Source: Methylobacterium sp. J-030
Lineage (GTDB): Bacteria > Pseudomonadota > Alphaproteobacteria > Rhizobiales > Beijerinckiaceae
Assembly: GCF_022829545.1 (NCBI RefSeq)
Contig: NZ_JAKSYM010000402.1
Location: 248,001-312,000 of the forward strand
Length of the DNA: 64,000 nt
Reading direction: 5' to 3'
Shown here: positions 34,283 to 43,964 of the stretch, in pieces
How the letters are laid out: every line of letters starts with the position of its first letter
Numbering within the stretch: position 1 is the stretch's first letter
Made by a program: the position numbers and the translations under genes
Notes under the pieces: model-generated
Told to the model about the DNA's origin: nothing
Database searches by the model: none
Seen by the model: the letters and a program-made list of their open reading frames with translations, nothing else

Positions 34283-34903
34283 GTGCTCCTGACACCCCGC
34301 GAGAAGGACAAGCTGCTGATCGCCATGGCGGCCCAGGTGGCACGCAACCGCATGGCGCGCGGCGTGAAACTGAATCATCCGGAGGCGGTGGCGCTGATCA
34401 CCGACTTCGTGGTCGAGGGCGCGCGGGACGGCCGCACCGTCGCCGAACTGATGCAGGCGGGCGGCACCGTGCTCACCGCCGATCAGGTGATGGAGGGCGT
34501 GGCCGAGATGATCCACGACATCCAGGTCGAGGCGACGTTTCCGGACGGCACCAAGCTGGTGACGGTCCATCACCCGATTCGCGGCGCGGCCTCATCCGAC
34601 GTGCCGGGCACCGTGACGACACTGCCTGGCCAGATCGTGTTCAATGCCGGTGCCGAACGCACGGTGATCGAAGTCGCCAACACGGGCGACCGGCCGATCC
34701 AGGTCGGCTCCCACTACCATTTCTACGAGGTCAATCCGGGCCTCGTCTTCGACCGCGAACAGGCGCGCGGCAAACGGCTCGATATCACCCCCGGCACTGC
34801 CGTGCGCTTCGAGCCCGGATCGACCCGGGAGGTCACGCTCGTGCCGCTCTCGGGCGGCCGCACGGTCTACGGCTTCCGCGGCGAGGTGATGGGTAAGCTT
34901 TGA
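34283..34903 (+). CDS. ureAB: Fused urease subunit gamma/beta
   Basis: This 206-residue fusion joins the gamma subunit (residues 1 to about 100, LLTPREKDKLLIAMAAQVARNRMARGVKLNHPEA) to the beta subunit (about 105-206, GQIVFNAGAERTVIEVANTGDRPIQVGSHYHFYEVNPGL). Fused forms occur in Helicobacter and in various alphaproteobacteria. I choose GTG 34283 because it gives the conserved gamma N-terminus and has a GACGAGG ribosome site six bases upstream; ATG 34244 would add 13 atypical residues. It assembles with UreC to hydrolyse urea. It is separated from ureC by 213 bases containing a gene remnant. Confidence 0.94.
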   Translation: MLLTPREKDKLLIAMAAQVARNRMARGVKLNHPEAVALITDFVVEGARDGRTVAELMQAGGTVLTADQVMEGVAEMIHDIQVEATFPDGTKLVTVHHPIRGAASSDVPGTVTTLPGQIVFNAGAERTVIEVANTGDRPIQVGSHYHFYEVNPGLVFDREQARGKRLDITPGTAVRFEPGSTREVTLVPLSGGRTVYGFRGEVMGKL

Positions 34904-34939
34904 GCGGCTCGGATACCAAAGCGTTTGCGGAGAGCGTTC

Positions 34940-35056
34940 GTGAAACAGTTTGAGACGTTACTCTCGGAGCACGGCCGGATCACGCTCCCGGCGGCCGTCC
35001 GCGCAGCCTTGAAGGCGAAGCGCTGCAGGTGCATCGCTGACGGTTACCTTCGATAG
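34940..35056 (+). pseudogene. AbrB/SpoVT-type antitoxin remnant between ureAB and ureC
   Basis: GTG 34940 opens a 38-codon frame that starts like a SpoVT-AbrB antitoxin: KQFETLLSEHGRITLPAAVRAAL. After this the frame turns to KAKRCRCIADGYLR and stops, while the next frame over reads EGEALQVHR, the normal continuation of such proteins (their G-D-x-V strand). This suggests a frameshifted, truncated antitoxin. No toxin gene follows. It fills most of the gap between ureAB and ureC, so an insertion into the urease operon that later decayed is likely. Confidence 0.45.
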
Positions 35057-35116
35057 GAACGCTGCGACCGACCCGAGTTTCGCGCTCCTGCAGATCTGAG
35101 GGTCGAAAAGCGAGCC

Positions 35117-36844
35117 ATGGCCAACACCCCGAAGCCCGCGAGCCTTCCCCGCGCCGCCTACGCCGACATGTTCGGTCCCACGGTCGGCGACCGCATCCGG
35201 CTGGCCGACACCAGCCTGGAGATCACCGTCGAACGCGATCTCACCACCTACGGCGAGGAAGTGAAGTTCGGCGGCGGCAAGGTCATCCGCGACGGGATGG
35301 GCCAGAGCCAGGTGACGAATGCCGGGGGCGCCGTCGACACGGTCATCACCAACGCCGTCGTGCTCGACCATTGGGGCATCGTGAAATGCGATGTCGGGAT
35401 CGTGCGCGGCCGGATCGCCAAGCTCGGCAAGGCCGGCAATCCGGATGTGCAACCGGGGGTCGACATCATCGTGGGGGCCGGAACGGAAGTAATCGCCGGC
35501 GAGGGAAAAATCCTGACTGCTGGCGGCTTCGACAGCCACATCCACTTCATCTGTCCGCAGCAGATCGAGGAAGCGCTGTGCTCCGGCGTCACCACGATGC
35601 TCGGCGGGGGCACCGGCCCGGCGCACGGCACTTTCGCCACCACCTGCACCCCCGGCCCTTGGCACATCGCCCGGATGATCGAGGCAGCGGACGCCTTCCC
35701 GATGAATCTCGCCTTCGCCGGCAAGGGCAACGCCGCGCGGCCGGAGAGCCTCGTCGAGATGGTCCGGGCCGGCGCCTGCGCGCTGAAGCTGCACGAGGAT
35801 TGGGGGACGACGCCGGCCGCGATCGACACCTGCCTGTCGGTCGCCGACGCCCACGACATCCAGGTCATGATCCACACCGACACGCTCAACGAGTCGGGCT
35901 TCGTCGAGGATACGATCGCGGCATTCAAGGGCCGCACCATCCACGCCTTCCACACGGAGGGCGCCGGCGGCGGCCACGCGCCCGACATCATCAAGGTGGC
36001 CGGGCTGCCGAACGTGCTGCCCTCCTCCACCAACCCGACGCGGCCCTACACGAAGAACACCATCGACGAGCACCTCGACATGCTCATGGTGTGCCACCAC
36101 CTGGACCCATCAATCCCCGAGGACCTCGCCTTCGCGGAGAGCCGGATCCGGCGCGAGACCATCGCAGCCGAGGATATCCTGCACGACCTCGGCGCCCTTT
36201 CGATGATGTCGTCGGACAGCCAGGCCATGGGACGGGTCGGCGAGGTCATCGTCCGCACGTGGCAGACTGCCGACAAGATGAAGCGCCAGCGCGGTGCCCT
36301 GGCCGGCGACGCCTCGGGCACCGACAATCTCCGCGCCCGGCGCTACGTGGCGAAATACACCATCAATCCCGCCATCGCGCACGGGATCTCGAAGCACATC
36401 GGCTCGGTGGAGCCGGGCAAGCTCGCCGATCTCGTGCTCTGGTCACCAGCCTTCTTCGGGGTAAAGCCGGATCTCGTCCTGAAGGGCGGCAGCATCGCGG
36501 CCGCGCCGATGGGCGATCCCAACGCCTCGATCCCGACGCCGCAGCCGGTGCATTACCGCCCGATGTTCGGCGCCTACGGTCGGGCCCCCTTCGCCACCGC
36601 CCTCACCTTCGTGTCCGGTGCCGCCATCGCGGATGGTCTGCGCGAGCGCCTAGCCGTCCAGAAACAACTCGTCGCGGTGGAGAATGTCCGGGGCGGCATC
36701 TCCAAGGCCAGCATGGTGCTCAACGATGCCACGCCGGTGATCGAGGTCGATCCCGAGACCTACGATGTCCGCGCCGACGGAGAGTTGCTCGTCTGCGAGC
36801 CCGCCGAGGTGTTGCCGATGGCGCAGCGCTATTTCCTGTTTTGA
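35117..36844 (+). CDS. ureC: Urease subunit alpha
   Basis: This 575-residue catalytic subunit hydrolyses urea to ammonia and carbamate at a dinickel centre. Ligands are visible: H141 and H143 in FDSHIHFICPQQ, the carbamylated K224 in ALKLHEDWGTTP, H253 in VMIHTDTLNE, H279 in HAFHTEGAGGGHAPD, and D367 in MMSSDSQAMGR. The mobile flap with its cysteine and catalytic histidine is MVCHHLDPSIPEDLAFAESR. All metal ligands are intact, so it should be active once nickel is loaded by UreE-G and UreD. It ends RYFLF, as in other UreC proteins. Confidence 0.98.
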   Translation: MANTPKPASLPRAAYADMFGPTVGDRIRLADTSLEITVERDLTTYGEEVKFGGGKVIRDGMGQSQVTNAGGAVDTVITNAVVLDHWGIVKCDVGIVRGRIAKLGKAGNPDVQPGVDIIVGAGTEVIAGEGKILTAGGFDSHIHFICPQQIEEALCSGVTTMLGGGTGPAHGTFATTCTPGPWHIARMIEAADAFPMNLAFAGKGNAARPESLVEMVRAGACALKLHEDWGTTPAAIDTCLSVADAHDIQVMIHTDTLNESGFVEDTIAAFKGRTIHAFHTEGAGGGHAPDIIKVAGLPNVLPSSTNPTRPYTKNTIDEHLDMLMVCHHLDPSIPEDLAFAESRIRRETIAAEDILHDLGALSMMSSDSQAMGRVGEVIVRTWQTADKMKRQRGALAGDASGTDNLRARRYVAKYTINPAIAHGISKHIGSVEPGKLADLVLWSPAFFGVKPDLVLKGGSIAAAPMGDPNASIPTPQPVHYRPMFGAYGRAPFATALTFVSGAAIADGLRERLAVQKQLVAVENVRGGISKASMVLNDATPVIEVDPETYDVRADGELLVCEPAEVLPMAQRYFLF

Positions 36845-36874
36845 GCTAGAATCCGGCATGACGGGAGGCCGCTG

Positions 36875-37357
36875 ATGACCCAGGCCGCACTCAAGCCGAC
36901 GCATGTCGACAGCGCCTATCAGACGGACCTCTGTGCCTGGGCCGAGGAGCAGGCGCGGCTGCTGCGCGAACGACGCTTCGATGAACTCGATGTGCCGAAT
37001 CTGATCGACGAGGTCCTGAGCGTGGGCGGAAGCGAACGGCAGCAGATCGAGAGCCGTCTTGATGTCCTGATCGGGCACCTGCTGAGGTGGATGTATCAGC
37101 CCGGAAACCGCAACAGCCACTGGGTCGGCACCATCCTAAAGCAGCGCAAGCGGATTGCGCGGGTGATCCAGGGAAACCCAGGCCTGAAACGCTACCCGGC
37201 CATCGTCTTTGAGGAATGCTATCTCGCCGGGCGCTTGCTCGCCGCGAAGGCGATCGGCATCGACCTGATGCTGTTCCCGGAGCAGCCGCCCTTCTCGCTC
37301 TATCAGGTGCTGAACCTGGACTACAGGCCGCGTGAGCCGAGTTCCCTGGCGTCATGA
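36875..37357 (+). CDS. DUF29 family protein inside the urease operon
   Basis: This 160-residue DUF29 protein shows the family hallmarks: YQTDLCAWAEEQARLLRERRFDELDVPNLIDEVLSVG near the N-terminus, then HLLRWMYQPGNRNSHWVGTILKQRKRIARVI. DUF29 proteins have no known biochemical role and are common in cyanobacteria and alphaproteobacteria, often in many copies. It sits between ureC and ureE with a GGGAGG ribosome site and a 7-base gap to ureE, so it is expressed with urease. Whether it helps urease or merely inserted there is unknown. Confidence 0.85.
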   Translation: MTQAALKPTHVDSAYQTDLCAWAEEQARLLRERRFDELDVPNLIDEVLSVGGSERQQIESRLDVLIGHLLRWMYQPGNRNSHWVGTILKQRKRIARVIQGNPGLKRYPAIVFEECYLAGRLLAAKAIGIDLMLFPEQPPFSLYQVLNLDYRPREPSSLAS

Positions 37358-37364
37358 ATCCTCG

Positions 37365-37838
37365 ATGATCCGCGCCACCCGCATCCTCCGCCGCGATATG
37401 CTCTCGGGCGGCGAGATCATCGACCGCGTCGTGCTCGATCACGGCGACCGCCATCGGCGGCGGGTGGCGATGCGGGGCATCGGCGGGCTCGGGTTCCTGC
37501 TCGACTTGCCCGAGCCCGCCGTGCTGGAGGACGGCGACGCCCTCGTCCTCGAGGATGGCCGCCTCGTCTGGGTCGAGGCGGCGGCGGAGCGGCTCTTGGA
37601 GATCCGGGCGCCGAACGACCGCGCCCTGAAGCGCCTGATCTGGCATATCGGCAACCGGCACATCCCGGCCGAGATCGGCGCGGACGCTGTATGGATCGCC
37701 GACGACCACGTCCTCGCCGCGATGGTCAGGGGCCTCGGCGGCACCGCGACACAGGTGGAACGGCCGTTCCAGCCCGAGGGCGGCGCCTATGCAGGCGGTC
37801 ACGACCATGCTCACCCCCATCCGCATGCCGCCGGTTGA
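37365..37838 (+). CDS. ureE: Urease accessory protein UreE (nickel chaperone)
   Basis: This 157-residue metallochaperone delivers nickel to the UreD-F-G-apoenzyme complex. The N-terminal peptide-binding domain is followed by the metal-binding domain with LIWHIGNRHIPAEIG, where the first His is the conserved dimer nickel ligand region. The C-terminus is His-rich (GGHDHAHPHPHAAG), giving extra nickel storage. The start ATG 37365 is seven bases after the DUF29 stop; an earlier in-frame codon at 37332 would overlap DUF29. Its 3' end overlaps the start of ureF. Confidence 0.95.
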   Translation: MIRATRILRRDMLSGGEIIDRVVLDHGDRHRRRVAMRGIGGLGFLLDLPEPAVLEDGDALVLEDGRLVWVEAAAERLLEIRAPNDRALKRLIWHIGNRHIPAEIGADAVWIADDHVLAAMVRGLGGTATQVERPFQPEGGAYAGGHDHAHPHPHAAG

Positions 37839-38514
37839 GATCCCGGACGCGCTCCGGCTGATGGCTTGGCTGTCGCCCGGCTATCCGGTCGGCGCTTACG
37901 CATACTCACACGGCTTGGAATGGGCCGTCGAAGCCGGCGACATCCGGGACGAGGCGAGCCTCCTGGATTGGCTTAAGGATGTCTGCGCGCACGGCTCGCT
38001 GCGCAACGACCTGATCGTGTCCCGTCATGCTCATCGGGCCGCACGGGCGGGGCACGGGGACATGCTGGTCGAGCTGAACGATCTTGCGCTGGCGCTGGCC
38101 CCGTCGCGTGAACTGCATCTCGAGACGAGCCAGCAGGGTCGCAGCTTCCTCGACGCCACCCTCGGCGCGTGGCCCTGCGCGGCGCTCTCTGCAGCGGCCA
38201 TGCATCTGCCCGGCCCGGTCGCATATCCGGTGGCGGTCGGCACCGCGGCCGGAGCGCACGGCTTGGCTCCGGGATTGACGCTCGCCGCCTACGGACTTGC
38301 CTTCGTGCAGAATCTCGTCTCGGCAGCCCTGCGGGCGGCGCCGGTGGGTCAGGCTGCCGGCACGCGGGTCGTTGCCGCCCTCACCCCACGCCTCGCGACG
38401 TTGGCGGCTGAGGCCGAGTTCGCCGACCTCGATGCCCTTGGCGCCGCGACCTTGCGCCTCGATCTCGGCTCCTTCCGCCACGAGACCCAGTATTCCCGCA
38501 TCTTCCGATCCTGA
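37807..38514 (+). CDS. ureF: Urease accessory protein UreF
   Basis: This 235-residue all-helical accessory protein acts with UreD and UreG as a GTPase-activating complex during nickel insertion. The family opening LMAWLSPGYPVGAYAYSHGLEWAVE is clear. Start ATG 37807 lies inside ureE (32-base overlap) and has an AGGCGG site; ATG 37825 would remove six residues. Length and ending (RHETQYSRIFRS) match UreF. Its binding partner UreD is not encoded in the window. Confidence 0.94.
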   Translation: MLTPIRMPPVEIPDALRLMAWLSPGYPVGAYAYSHGLEWAVEAGDIRDEASLLDWLKDVCAHGSLRNDLIVSRHAHRAARAGHGDMLVELNDLALALAPSRELHLETSQQGRSFLDATLGAWPCAALSAAAMHLPGPVAYPVAVGTAAGAHGLAPGLTLAAYGLAFVQNLVSAALRAAPVGQAAGTRVVAALTPRLATLAAEAEFADLDALGAATLRLDLGSFRHETQYSRIFRS

Positions 38515-38523
38515 GAACGCAAC

Positions 38524-39143
<620 letters not shown>

Positions 39144-39147
<4 letters not shown>

Positions 39148-39359
39148 CGACCCGCCTCCGCGGAACGCGACCGCTTCGGAGCGGCGGTCGACAGGCCCAT
39201 CAGGGCGTCCAGCCGGCTCATCCGGGCGTCGAAGTCGCGCAAAGCGGTGTCGCGGGCGGCGTTGTGTACCAACTTGGCCGGTGCCCGGAATGGGCGCGCT
39301 TCGGCGGCCGGGGTGACGAGAAGGGCGGCAAGGGAAAGCAGGGTCAGCGTGCGCGCCAT
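39144..39359 (-). CDS. Small secreted protein of unknown function
   Basis: This 71-residue protein begins with a signal peptide (MARTLTLLSLAALLVTPAAEA, cleavage near residue 21). The mature part is about 50 residues, basic and probably helical (ARDTALRDFDARMSRLDALMG). No family is recognised. Convergent with ureG. Confidence 0.55.
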
Positions 39360-39540
39360 GGCCGGATTCTCTCACGATTTGCCGAATCTGTGACGGTCCT
39401 CACGACCATAAGATCGGCCTAAGCGTAACCGTGTGCGTCAGCGCACGAGCTGGTGATCGATGCCGCCTGCAGCCTGCGATTGACAGCCAGGCGAGAGTGA
39501 TCCAACTCAAAGTATTGAGGGCCTTTGGATTGCAGCGCTT

Positions 39541-39744
39541 ATGCGAAATCTGCGGTGGCTCGCCGTTCTGCCGTTTATCGGCATCTTGATCGGTCCCTTC
39601 TTCCTGAACCGGGTCGAGCCGTTCATCCTCGGCCTGCCGCTGCTTCTCGCCTGGCTCGTGTTCTGCGTGGTCGGGACCTCAGCGGTGATGGCGCTGATCT
39701 ACTGGACGGATCCAGAGAATCGCGTGTCCGGAGATCCGCGATGA
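39541..39744 (+). CDS. DUF3311 family small membrane protein
   Basis: This 67-residue protein has two membrane helices (LAVLPFIGILIGPFFLN and LLLAWLVFCVVGTSAVMALIYW) and ends DPENRVSGDPR. DUF3311 proteins regularly precede sodium:solute symporters of the MctP type and are taken to be a small partner subunit. Here the stop overlaps the ATG of the symporter gene by three bases, in agreement with that pairing. Confidence 0.9.
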   Translation: MRNLRWLAVLPFIGILIGPFFLNRVEPFILGLPLLLAWLVFCVVGTSAVMALIYWTDPENRVSGDPR

Positions 39745-41201
39745 GCATCGCGCTCCTGATCGTGGCGGCCGGCTTCGTGCTGGCGATCGGCCTCGGCCTC
39801 TACGCCCGGGTGGGCCGCGAGATGGGCCTGGAGCAGTGGACCGTCGGAGGTCGCGGCTTCGGCACGGTCCTGGTGTTCCTGCTGATGGCCGGAGAGATCT
39901 ACACGACCTTCACGTTCCTCGGCGGATCCGGCATTGCCTACGGGAAGGGTGGCCCGGCCTACTACATCCTCTGCTACCTGACCCTGGCCTATGTGACCTC
40001 GTACTGGCTGCTTCCGCCGGTCTGGCGCTACGCCAAGCAGAACGGCCTCTACACGCAGCCCGATTTCTTCGCGCGGAAATACGGCAGTCCAGCGCTGGGC
40101 ATGCTCGTGGCGGCGGTGGGGCTCGTCGCGCTCGTCCCGTACCTCGTGCTTCAGTTGAAGGGGCTCGGGATCATCGTCTCGACCGCCTCCTACGGCGCAA
40201 TCCCGGCCACCGTGGCAATCTGGATCGGCGCCGCCGCGCTCACAGCCTACGTGGTCGTGTCGGGTGTGCACGGATCGGCCTGGACGGCGGTCGTCAAAGA
40301 CACGAGCATCCTCATCGTGGTGCTCGTCCTCGGGATCTACCTGCCCCTGCACTATTACGGGAGCTACGGCGGCCTGTTCGGGGCGATCGAGGCGGCCAAA
40401 CCAGGGTTCCTGGCACTGCCGGATCGCGGCCAGAGCCCGGTTTGGTTCTCGACGACGGTCCTGCTGACGGCGCTCGGCGGGTACATGTGGCCGCACACCT
40501 TCGCGTCGCTCTACACGGCGCGCGAGCCCGGCGCCTTCCGGCGCAACGCGGTGATCCTGCCGCTCTACCAACTGATCAACCTGTTCGTCTTCATGATCGG
40601 CTTCACCGCGGTGCTGCAGGTGCCGGGACTGACGGGGCCGGACGTCGACCTCTCGCTGTTCAAGCTGTCGCTGGCGAGCTTCCCGCCCTGGGTCGTCGGC
40701 CTCATCGGCGCCACCGGCGTGCTCACCGCCCTGGTCCCGGGTTCGATGATCCTGATCGCCGGCGCCACGCTGGTGGCCAACAACCTCGTCCGGCCGCTGC
40801 GGCCCGGCATGGACGACGCCGCGACCGCGCGGCTCTGCAAGATCCTCGTGCCGATCCTGGCTCTGGTCTGCGTCGGGGTGACCCTTAACGGCGGCGACAC
40901 GATCGTGCAGCTGCTGCTGATGGGCTATAATTTCGTCACGCAGCTCTTCCCGTGCTTCATCGCGAGCCTGCTGCGCCGCAACCCGCTGAACCGGCCCGCG
41001 GCGGCGGCGGGCATCGTCGCGGGTGTCGCCACGGTGGCGGCGACGGTGCTCAGCGGGTTCAGCCTCGCGAAGCTGCCGGCTCTCGGCCCGCTTCAGGACG
41101 TGAATGTCGGCGTCGCCGCCCTGGTGGTGAACCTCCTGGTCACGTCGGCGGTCGCGTTCGTGACGCGGGCCCGCACGGAATCCCGCGCCCAGGCAGCGTG
41201 A
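39741..41201 (+). CDS. Sodium:solute symporter family transporter (MctP-like)
   Basis: This 486-residue membrane protein of the SSS family has about 13 helices. Family motifs include the ARVGREMGLEQWTVGGRGFG loop after helix 1, GGSGIAYGKGGPAYYIL, WRYAKQNGLYTQPDFFARKYGS and GYMWPHTFASLYTAREPGAFRRNAVILPLYQ. The small DUF3311 gene in front is typical of MctP, a rhizobial monocarboxylate permease for lactate, pyruvate and short acids. Monocarboxylate uptake is therefore likely but inferred. Start ATG 39741 overlaps the preceding stop. Confidence 0.92.
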   Translation: MSIALLIVAAGFVLAIGLGLYARVGREMGLEQWTVGGRGFGTVLVFLLMAGEIYTTFTFLGGSGIAYGKGGPAYYILCYLTLAYVTSYWLLPPVWRYAKQNGLYTQPDFFARKYGSPALGMLVAAVGLVALVPYLVLQLKGLGIIVSTASYGAIPATVAIWIGAAALTAYVVVSGVHGSAWTAVVKDTSILIVVLVLGIYLPLHYYGSYGGLFGAIEAAKPGFLALPDRGQSPVWFSTTVLLTALGGYMWPHTFASLYTAREPGAFRRNAVILPLYQLINLFVFMIGFTAVLQVPGLTGPDVDLSLFKLSLASFPPWVVGLIGATGVLTALVPGSMILIAGATLVANNLVRPLRPGMDDAATARLCKILVPILALVCVGVTLNGGDTIVQLLLMGYNFVTQLFPCFIASLLRRNPLNRPAAAAGIVAGVATVAATVLSGFSLAKLPALGPLQDVNVGVAALVVNLLVTSAVAFVTRARTESRAQAA

Positions 41202-41232
41202 CGCGGCCTTCGGCTGGTCGCTCCTTTCGACG

Positions 41233-42006
41233 TCAGGCCTCGTGGCGGCGCCCGGTCAGCCAGGTGGCGCCCAGTACGGCGAGGCTCACGAGGCCGACGA
41301 GCAACGTCGACGCCGCATTGATTTCGGGGTTCACCCCGAGGCGGACGCGGCTGTACAGGCGCATCGGCAGCGTCGTCGAGCCCGGCCCCGAGACGAAGCT
41401 CGCGATCACCAGATCATCGAGCGACAACGTGAAGGCGAGGAGCGCTCCCGCCACGATGGCCGGCGCGAGCAGCGGCAGGGTGATGGTCGTCAGCACCCGC
41501 ATCGGCGGGGCGCCGAGGTCGGCCGCGGCTTCCTCCAGGGATCGGTCGAGGCCGCGCAGGCGGGCCGCCACCACCACGGCCACGAACCCGGTGCAGAAGG
41601 TGGCATGCGCGATCACGATGGTGAGCAGGCTCCGGTCGAGACCGATGCCGATGAACATCAGCAGCAACGACAGGCCGATCATCACCTCCGGCATCACCAT
41701 CGGCCCGAGGACGAGCCCGGTGAAGAGCGCCCGACCCCGGAAGCGGCGCTGCCGTTCCAGCACCAGAGCCGCCAGCGTCCCGAGCACCGTGGCGATCAGG
41801 CTCGTCAGGATCGCGACCTTCAACGAGACCCAGGCCGAGGCGAGCAGGGGCGCGTCGGCCAGCAGCGCCCCGTACCATTGGGTCGAGAACCCGCCCCAGA
41901 CGGTGACGAGCGGCGAGGCGTTGAACGAGTAGCCGATCAGCACCAGAATCGGCGCATAGAGGAAGGCGAGCCCGGCCACCATGGCGCCGCGCGTCACCCA
42001 GGTCAT
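41233..42006 (-). CDS. ABC transporter permease, PotC/PotI (polyamine) type
   Basis: This 257-residue inner-membrane permease has six helices and the MetI-type fold. The EAA loop reads RSLEEAAADLGAPPMRVLTTITLPLLAP. The sequence PILVLIGYSFNASPLVTVWGGFSTQWYGALL near the N-terminus is typical of PotC/PotI. Start ATG 42006 overlaps the upstream stop (ATGA). It is the last gene of a three-gene ATPase-permease-permease unit. Polyamine (putrescine or spermidine) uptake is the usual role of the family, but related systems take other solutes. Confidence 0.92.
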   Translation of the reverse strand: MTWVTRGAMVAGLAFLYAPILVLIGYSFNASPLVTVWGGFSTQWYGALLADAPLLASAWVSLKVAILTSLIATVLGTLAALVLERQRRFRGRALFTGLVLGPMVMPEVMIGLSLLLMFIGIGLDRSLLTIVIAHATFCTGFVAVVVAARLRGLDRSLEEAAADLGAPPMRVLTTITLPLLAPAIVAGALLAFTLSLDDLVIASFVSGPGSTTLPMRLYSRVRLGVNPEINAASTLLVGLVSLAVLGATWLTGRRHEA

Positions 42007-42908
42007 CGTCCTTCCCCCGCCTGCAGGCTGTCGCGGAACAGCACGACCGGGACGATGACGATGGCGAGGATCAGGACCGCGACCGCGGAGGCCAGGGGCC
42101 AGTCGCGGTTGGAGAAAAACTCGGACCACAGCACGCGGCCGAGCATCAAGGTCTCGGAACTCCCGAGCAGGTCCGGGATGATGAACTCGCCGACCATCGG
42201 GATGAAGCACAAGGTGGCACCTGCCACGATGCCCGGCAGGCTGAGCGGCAGCGTCACGCTCCAGAACACCCGGGTCGGCGAGGCGCCGAGATCCGCGGCG
42301 GCGTCCCGCAGGGTCGGGTCGAGGCGGTTCATCACCGCATAGAGCGGCAGCACCATGAAGGGCAGGTAGGCGTAGACGAGGCCGATCATCACCGCGGCAT
42401 CGGTGTTGAGGAGGTGCAGCGGCTTGGCCGTCAGACCAAGGTGCATCAGCACAAGGTTGAGGAGCCCCTCCGGCTTCAGGATCGCGATCCAGGCGTAAAC
42501 CCGGATCAGGAAGCTCGTCCAGAATGGGACGACCACGAGCGCCACGAGCATCGGCTGCCAGCGCGACCGTGCCCGGGCCAGGGCGTAGGCCAGCGGCGTT
42601 CCGACCGCGACAAGGATCAGGCTTGCCAGCGCCGCGTAGCCGAGCGAGCCCAGCGCCGCGTCGCGGTAGAACGGATCGGCATAGAGCGTGGCGTAATTGT
42701 CGAGGTTCAGGGCCTCGAGGAAGCTCGACCAGCCGTCGAGGCCGCCGCGCCAGTCGAGCACGGGCAGGTAGGGCGGAATGGCGGTGGCCGGCTCCGACAG
42801 GCTGATCTTCAGCACGATTGCGAAGGGCAGCAGGAAGAACGCGGCCAGCCACAGGAAGGGCGGCAGGCGGATCAGACGGTCGAACAGCGAAGGCGGTGTG
42901 CTGCTCAT
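42003..42908 (-). CDS. ABC transporter permease, PotB/PotH (polyamine) type
   Basis: This 301-residue permease has an opening helix (PPFLWLAAFFLLPFAIVLKISLS) and a PotH-like periplasmic segment containing LDNYATLYADPFYRDAALGSL. The EAA loop is DPTLRDAAADLGASPTRVFWSVTLPLSLPGI. It overlaps both neighbours by four bases, showing a tight operon. Confidence 0.93.
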   Translation of the reverse strand: MSSTPPSLFDRLIRLPPFLWLAAFFLLPFAIVLKISLSEPATAIPPYLPVLDWRGGLDGWSSFLEALNLDNYATLYADPFYRDAALGSLGYAALASLILVAVGTPLAYALARARSRWQPMLVALVVVPFWTSFLIRVYAWIAILKPEGLLNLVLMHLGLTAKPLHLLNTDAAVMIGLVYAYLPFMVLPLYAVMNRLDPTLRDAAADLGASPTRVFWSVTLPLSLPGIVAGATLCFIPMVGEFIIPDLLGSSETLMLGRVLWSEFFSNRDWPLASAVAVLILAIVIVPVVLFRDSLQAGEGR

Positions 42909-43960
42909 GCCGGCAAGATCGCTGCGGCCTCGGGCGCGAAGCCGGCGCGGGTCTCAGATCCTGGTTGCAGGTCGGTATCGGTCGGGCGCCCGCTGGCCCG
43001 CAGTGTCGATCCGTCCGGCAGGCGGAGCGTCCGGCGCAGGTGGTCCCCCAGGAAGGTCGTCTCCGTCACGGTGACGGGCAGGCCCGCATCGCCGAGCACC
43101 AGATCCTCCGGCCGCACGGCCACCACGACCGCGGCTCCCGCGGCCAGCAACGGTGCGACGATCCCCCGGACCGATCCGTGGGCGGTCGCCACGGTGCGGA
43201 CCTCGCCGGCCTCGTCCGAGCCGAGCTGGCCCGGGATCAGGTTCACGTCGCCCAGAAGCCCCGCCACGTAGCGATTGGCCGGCCGTCTGTAGAGTTCGGT
43301 TGGCGGCCCGATCTGGACCAAGCGCCCGGCCTCCATGACGCCGATCCGGTCCGCCAGCATCATCGCCTCCTCCGGATCGTGGGTCACAACCACAAAGGCG
43401 GTGCCGAGACGGCGCTGGACGGCGCGCAGCTCGCCCTGCGTCTCCTCGCGCAAGCCCCGATCCAGGGCGCCGAGCGGCTCGTCGAGGAGGAGTAGCTTCG
43501 GTTGACGGGCGAGGGCCCGGGCCAGGGCCACGCGCTGCCGCTGTCCGCCCGAGAGCGTGTCGGGGCGGCGCGCACCGAACCCGTCGAGGCGCACGAGCCG
43601 CAGCAGATCGGCCACCCGCTCGGCGGTCGCGGCCCGGCCGATCCCCTCAAGGCCGTAGCCGATGTTCTTCGCCACGCTCATGTGGGGGAACAGCGCATAC
43701 GACTGGAACATCATGTTCACGGGACGCCGGTGCGGTGGCAGACCGGTAAGATCCTGATCGCCCAGCCGTATCGCGCCGAAGGTCGGCCGCTCGAAGCCGG
43801 CGATCAGGCGCAACAGGGTGCTCTTGCCGCAGCCGGATGGGCCGAGCAGGCAGAAGAATTCGCCGGGTTGAAGTTCGAGCGTCACCGCATCGACGGCGCG
43901 GTGCGTGCCGAAACTCTTGGTCAGGCCATCCAGGATCAGGCGCGGCGGCGGGCCCGACAA
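42905..43960 (-). CDS. ABC transporter ATP-binding protein, PotA/PotG type
   Basis: This 351-residue ATPase has Walker A GPSGCGKSTLLRLIAG, Q-loop MMFQSYALFPHMSV, signature LSGGQRQRVALARAL, Walker B LLLLDEPLGALD, and the H-loop VTHDPEEAMMLADRIGVM. A C-terminal TOBE/OB regulatory domain (about 240-350) follows, as in PotA/MalK-like subunits. It is the first gene of the operon. The binding-protein gene that usually comes first (potF/potD) is absent: the next gene upstream is a Crp/Fnr regulator five bases away. Confidence 0.94.
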   Translation of the reverse strand: MSGPPPRLILDGLTKSFGTHRAVDAVTLELQPGEFFCLLGPSGCGKSTLLRLIAGFERPTFGAIRLGDQDLTGLPPHRRPVNMMFQSYALFPHMSVAKNIGYGLEGIGRAATAERVADLLRLVRLDGFGARRPDTLSGGQRQRVALARALARQPKLLLLDEPLGALDRGLREETQGELRAVQRRLGTAFVVVTHDPEEAMMLADRIGVMEAGRLVQIGPPTELYRRPANRYVAGLLGDVNLIPGQLGSDEAGEVRTVATAHGSVRGIVAPLLAAGAAVVVAVRPEDLVLGDAGLPVTVTETTFLGDHLRRTLRLPDGSTLRASGRPTDTDLQPGSETRAGFAPEAAAILPA

Positions 43961-43964
43961 GGGA

